Shown here: positions 16,432-18,553 of the stretch, one piece after another | Position numbering within the stretch: position 1 is the stretch's first letter | Layout: each line of letters opens with the position of its first letter | NCBI GenBank assembly: GCA_036510225.1 | Contig: DATCEH010000054.1 | Location: forward strand, 1 to 18,553 | Source of the DNA: Palsa-513 sp036510225 | Lineage (GTDB): Bacteria; Actinomycetota; Thermoleophilia; Solirubrobacterales; Solirubrobacteraceae | Length of the DNA: 18,553 bases | Direction of reading: 5' to 3' | Position numbers and translations under genes: made by a program | The notes under the pieces: generated by a model | What the model saw: only the letters and a program-made list of their open reading frames with translations | What the model was told of the DNA's origin: nothing | Databases searched by the model: none

Positions 16432-17673
16432 TCATGTCGTGTACTCGGCGTTGATCGTCACGTAGCCGTAGGAGAGGTCGGAGAAGAAGATCTCGGCCTC
16501 GGCTCCTTCACCTGGGAGGCGAACGTCGTACTCGACCTCGTCGCGCTCGACGGCGCTGGCCAGGGCCGGGAGATCGAAGTCGCGGGCGGCGCCGTGCGAG
16601 CAGACGTCGACGCCCTCGATCGAGATATCGAAGTCGAGCGGCGCCGAGTCGGGCATCGCGCCGCCGATCGCCTGGGCGATCCGCCCCCAGTTGGGGTCGG
16701 CGCCGAAGAGGGCGGTCTTGACGAGCGGGGAGTCGGCGACGGCCCGCGCGACACGGCCGACGGCATCGGGGTCGCCGCCGGCGACATGGATCCGCCCGAC
16801 GCGCTTGGCGCCCTCGCCGTCGTGGGCGATCAGGAGGGCCAGCTGCCGCAGGAGCGCGTCGAGCGCCTCCCCCAGGCGCAGCTCGTCGTCGGTCTCGGCT
16901 TCGACGCGAACGCCGCTGGCCCCGCTGGCCATCAGGATGACGGTGTCGTTGGTCGAGAGCTGGCCGTCGACCGAGATCCGGTCGAACGAGCGCTTGACGG
17001 TCACGCCGAGGAGGAGGTTGGCCGTCGCGGCGGAGAGCTTGGCGTCGGTCTGGACGAAGCAGAGCATCGTCGCGAAGCGGGGCGAGATCATCCCGGCGCC
17101 CTTGCACTGGGCGCTCAGACGGACGGTCCCGGAGGGGAGCTCGACCTCGAGCGAGGCGTGCTTGTCGATCGCGTCGGTCGTGCGGATCGCCGCGGCGAAG
17201 TCGGCCGCCCCGCCGGGCCGCAGCTGGGCCTGGGCGTGGCGCAGGCCGGCGACGACGAGCCTGCCGTCGAGGAGCACGCCGATCACCCCGGTCGAGGCGA
17301 CGGCGACCTGGTCGGGCTCGGCCCGCGAGACGATCGCACCGGCGCCCTGGACGCGGGCGGCCTCGTCGAGCCCGCGCCGGCCGGTCGCGGCGTTGGCGGT
17401 CCCGGAGTTGGCGACGACGGCGCGCAGGGAGTCGAGCCGGCAGCGCTGCTGGCAGGTGAGGACGGGGGCGGCGAGCACGCCGGAGCGGCAGAAGCGGGCG
17501 GCGCTGACGGTGTCCGACGGGTCGGAGACGAGCAGGCCGAGGTCGAGGCCGCCGTCGGCCTTCAGGCCACACGCGACGCCGGACGCCCGGAAGCCGGCCG
17601 GGAGCGGGGCGTCGGGATCGAGCTCGCGGACGTGGTCGGGGCGGTCGACCCAGCGTGAGGAGAAGAAGCTCAC
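16432..17673 (-). CDS. argJ: ornithine acetyltransferase / N-acetylglutamate synthase
   Basis: This 413-aa enzyme moves the acetyl group from N-acetylornithine to glutamate, recycling acetyl in the cyclic arginine pathway. ArgJ proteins self-cleave before a nucleophilic Thr; here KGAGMI (191-196) precedes the PRFATMLCF segment, placing cleavage between Ala201 and Thr202. The oxyanion-hole motif is STGVIG (127-132). GADPNWGRI in the C-terminal half is also diagnostic. The GTG at 17673 overlaps the argC stop as GTGA, suggesting coupled translation, and gives the expected length. A much longer frame upstream only shadows argC. Whether the enzyme is mono- or bifunctional cannot be told from sequence alone. 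Confidence 0.95.
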   Translation of the reverse strand: MSFFSSRWVDRPDHVRELDPDAPLPAGFRASGVACGLKADGGLDLGLLVSDPSDTVSAARFCRSGVLAAPVLTCQQRCRLDSLRAVVANSGTANAATGRRGLDEAARVQGAGAIVSRAEPDQVAVASTGVIGVLLDGRLVVAGLRHAQAQLRPGGAADFAAAIRTTDAIDKHASLEVELPSGTVRLSAQCKGAGMISPRFATMLCFVQTDAKLSAATANLLLGVTVKRSFDRISVDGQLSTNDTVILMASGASGVRVEAETDDELRLGEALDALLRQLALLIAHDGEGAKRVGRIHVAGGDPDAVGRVARAVADSPLVKTALFGADPNWGRIAQAIGGAMPDSAPLDFDISIEGVDVCSHGAARDFDLPALASAVERDEVEYDVRLPGEGAEAEIFFSDLSYGYVTINAEYTT

Positions 17674-18553
17674 AGGAGGCCGGCGGTCTCGGGGAGACCG
17701 AACATCAGGTTGAGGTTCTGGACGGCCTGGGAGGACGTCCCCTTCCAGAGGTTGTCGATCGCGGCGAAGACGAACAGCTTGCCGGTCCGCTCGTCGGAGT
17801 GGGCGTGGATCCGGGCGAAGTTGGTCTCGCGGACGTCGCGGACGCCGGGCGGCCGGCTGACGAGCTCGACGAACGGCTCGTCGGCGTAGCGGGCGGCGAA
17901 CAGAGCCTCCAGCTCGAACTGGTCGACCGGACGGGTCGGGGTGACGTAGCAGGAGAGGAGCTCGCCCTGATCGAGCGGGAGCAGGTGCGCCGTGAACGCG
18001 GCAGTGACTGGGCTTCCCATTCTGGCCAGTTCCTGGTCCAACTCGGGCATGTGCCGGTGGCGCCCGACGCCGTAGGGAACGACGTTCTCGGCGACGGAGA
18101 CGAAGTGGGTCTTCTCGGTCGGGGTCCGCCCGGCGCCGGAGACGCCGGTCTTCGCGTCGATCACGACGTCGGCGAGCAGGCCGGCCTGCGCGAGCGGGGC
18201 GAGGGCGAGCAGCGCGGCCGTCGGAAAGCAGCCGGGACAGGCGACGAGGTCGGCTCCGGGGATCTCGTCGCGGTGGAGCTCGGGCAGGCCGTAGACGGCG
18301 TCGGCGAGGAGGTCGGCGTGGAGGTGGGGTACGTACCACTCCTCGTAGACTCGGGCGTCGTCGAGGCGGAAGTCGGCGCTCAGGTCGACGACGCGGGCAC
18401 CGGCCGTGCGGAAACCGGCGGCGACGGGTGCCGACGCGCCGTGGGGGTAGGCGATCACGGCGGCGTCGACGTCGCCGTGGCGGTCGAGGTCGAGCGGCTC
18501 GAGCTCGAGCGGGACGCGGTGGTGGGGGTAGAGGTCGTCGAGCCGGCGGCCGG
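17670..18553 (-). CDS. argC: N-acetyl-gamma-glutamyl-phosphate reductase (N-terminus outside window)
   Basis: This NADPH-dependent reductase makes N-acetylglutamate semialdehyde from the ArgB product. About 294 residues are present. The frame stays open to the right edge (continuing through RRLDDLYPHHRVPLELEP), so the Rossmann GXXGXXG start is cut off. VDLSADFRL, the catalytic Cys in ACPGCFPTA, KTGVSGAGR, the catalytic His region RHRHMPEL and a C-terminal NLWKGTSSQAVQNLNLM are all canonical. A GTG at 18458 is an internal Val codon, not the start. The stop overlaps the argJ start by 4 nt. It appears to be the first arginine gene in the window; what precedes it is outside. Confidence 0.95.
   Translation of the reverse strand, partial: GRRLDDLYPHHRVPLELEPLDLDRHGDVDAAVIAYPHGASAPVAAGFRTAGARVVDLSADFRLDDARVYEEWYVPHLHADLLADAVYGLPELHRDEIPGADLVACPGCFPTAALLALAPLAQAGLLADVVIDAKTGVSGAGRTPTEKTHFVSVAENVVPYGVGRHRHMPELDQELARMGSPVTAAFTAHLLPLDQGELLSCYVTPTRPVDQFELEALFAARYADEPFVELVSRPPGVRDVRETNFARIHAHSDERTGKLFVFAAIDNLWKGTSSQAVQNLNLMFGLPETAGLL

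Noticed and set aside
17674..18339. N-terminal extension of argJ
   Set aside because: It runs through argC in another frame. The GTG overlapping the argC stop gives the normal ArgJ length.

Overview
This is an 18.5 kb piece of a high-GC bacterial chromosome, most likely a high-GC actinobacterium. Strong GC bias at third codon positions, a DnaE1-type polymerase with a PHP domain, and the mix of GTG and ATG starts suggest this. The class Thermoleophilia is a reasonable guess, but no rRNA or marker set is present to prove it. Almost every gene lies on the minus strand. The exceptions are nfo (endonuclease IV) and a possible truncated gene at the extreme left edge. There is no phage, integrase, CRISPR array, tRNA or rRNA that I can recognise.

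Read in the direction of transcription (right to left), the window opens with an arginine block: argC (N-terminus off the right edge), argJ, argB and argD. argC and argJ overlap by GTGA; the other gaps are 48 and 25 nt. Then comes a 629-bp non-coding interval, followed by argG. ArgJ implies the acetyl-recycling version of ornithine synthesis. argF, argR and argH, often found in such clusters, are absent here. The 629-bp interval between argD and argG is the most structured non-coding DNA in the window: a terminator-like hairpin, four 20-bp tandem repeats, a G-quadruplex-prone hexamer array and a 126-bp MITE-like segment with imperfect terminal inverted repeats. One half of that segment belongs to a 62-bp repeat that recurs, inverted, near the left edge at 114-175.

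Downstream of argG are a small zinc-ribbon-like protein of unknown function and dnaE, the replicative polymerase. dnaE converges on nfo with only 4 bp between stop codons. nfo and gltX are divergent and their predicted start codons overlap, leaving no conventional promoter space.

Below gltX comes a same-strand series: an HDOD-LuxR fusion regulator, an Rrf2-family regulator, a secreted M28-type peptidase homologue, a two-module UspA protein, cysK and cysE. CysK and CysE make cysteine from serine and sulfide. The Rrf2 protein lacks the Fe-S cysteines of IscR and ends in Met-Tyr-Tyr-Ile. This resembles the CysK-binding tail of CymR, while the local CysE lacks the usual C-terminal Ile. A CymR-like cysteine-sensing switch is therefore plausible. 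The M28 homologue appears to have lost two of its five metal ligands. A 370-bp gap upstream of it holds two tandem perfect palindromes and several short tandem repeats.

Most genes are ordinary housekeeping genes. The items most worth a second look are the Rrf2/CysK/CysE tail arrangement, the degenerate M28 protein, the repeat family around argG and at the left edge, and the tandem palindromes at 4185-4216.
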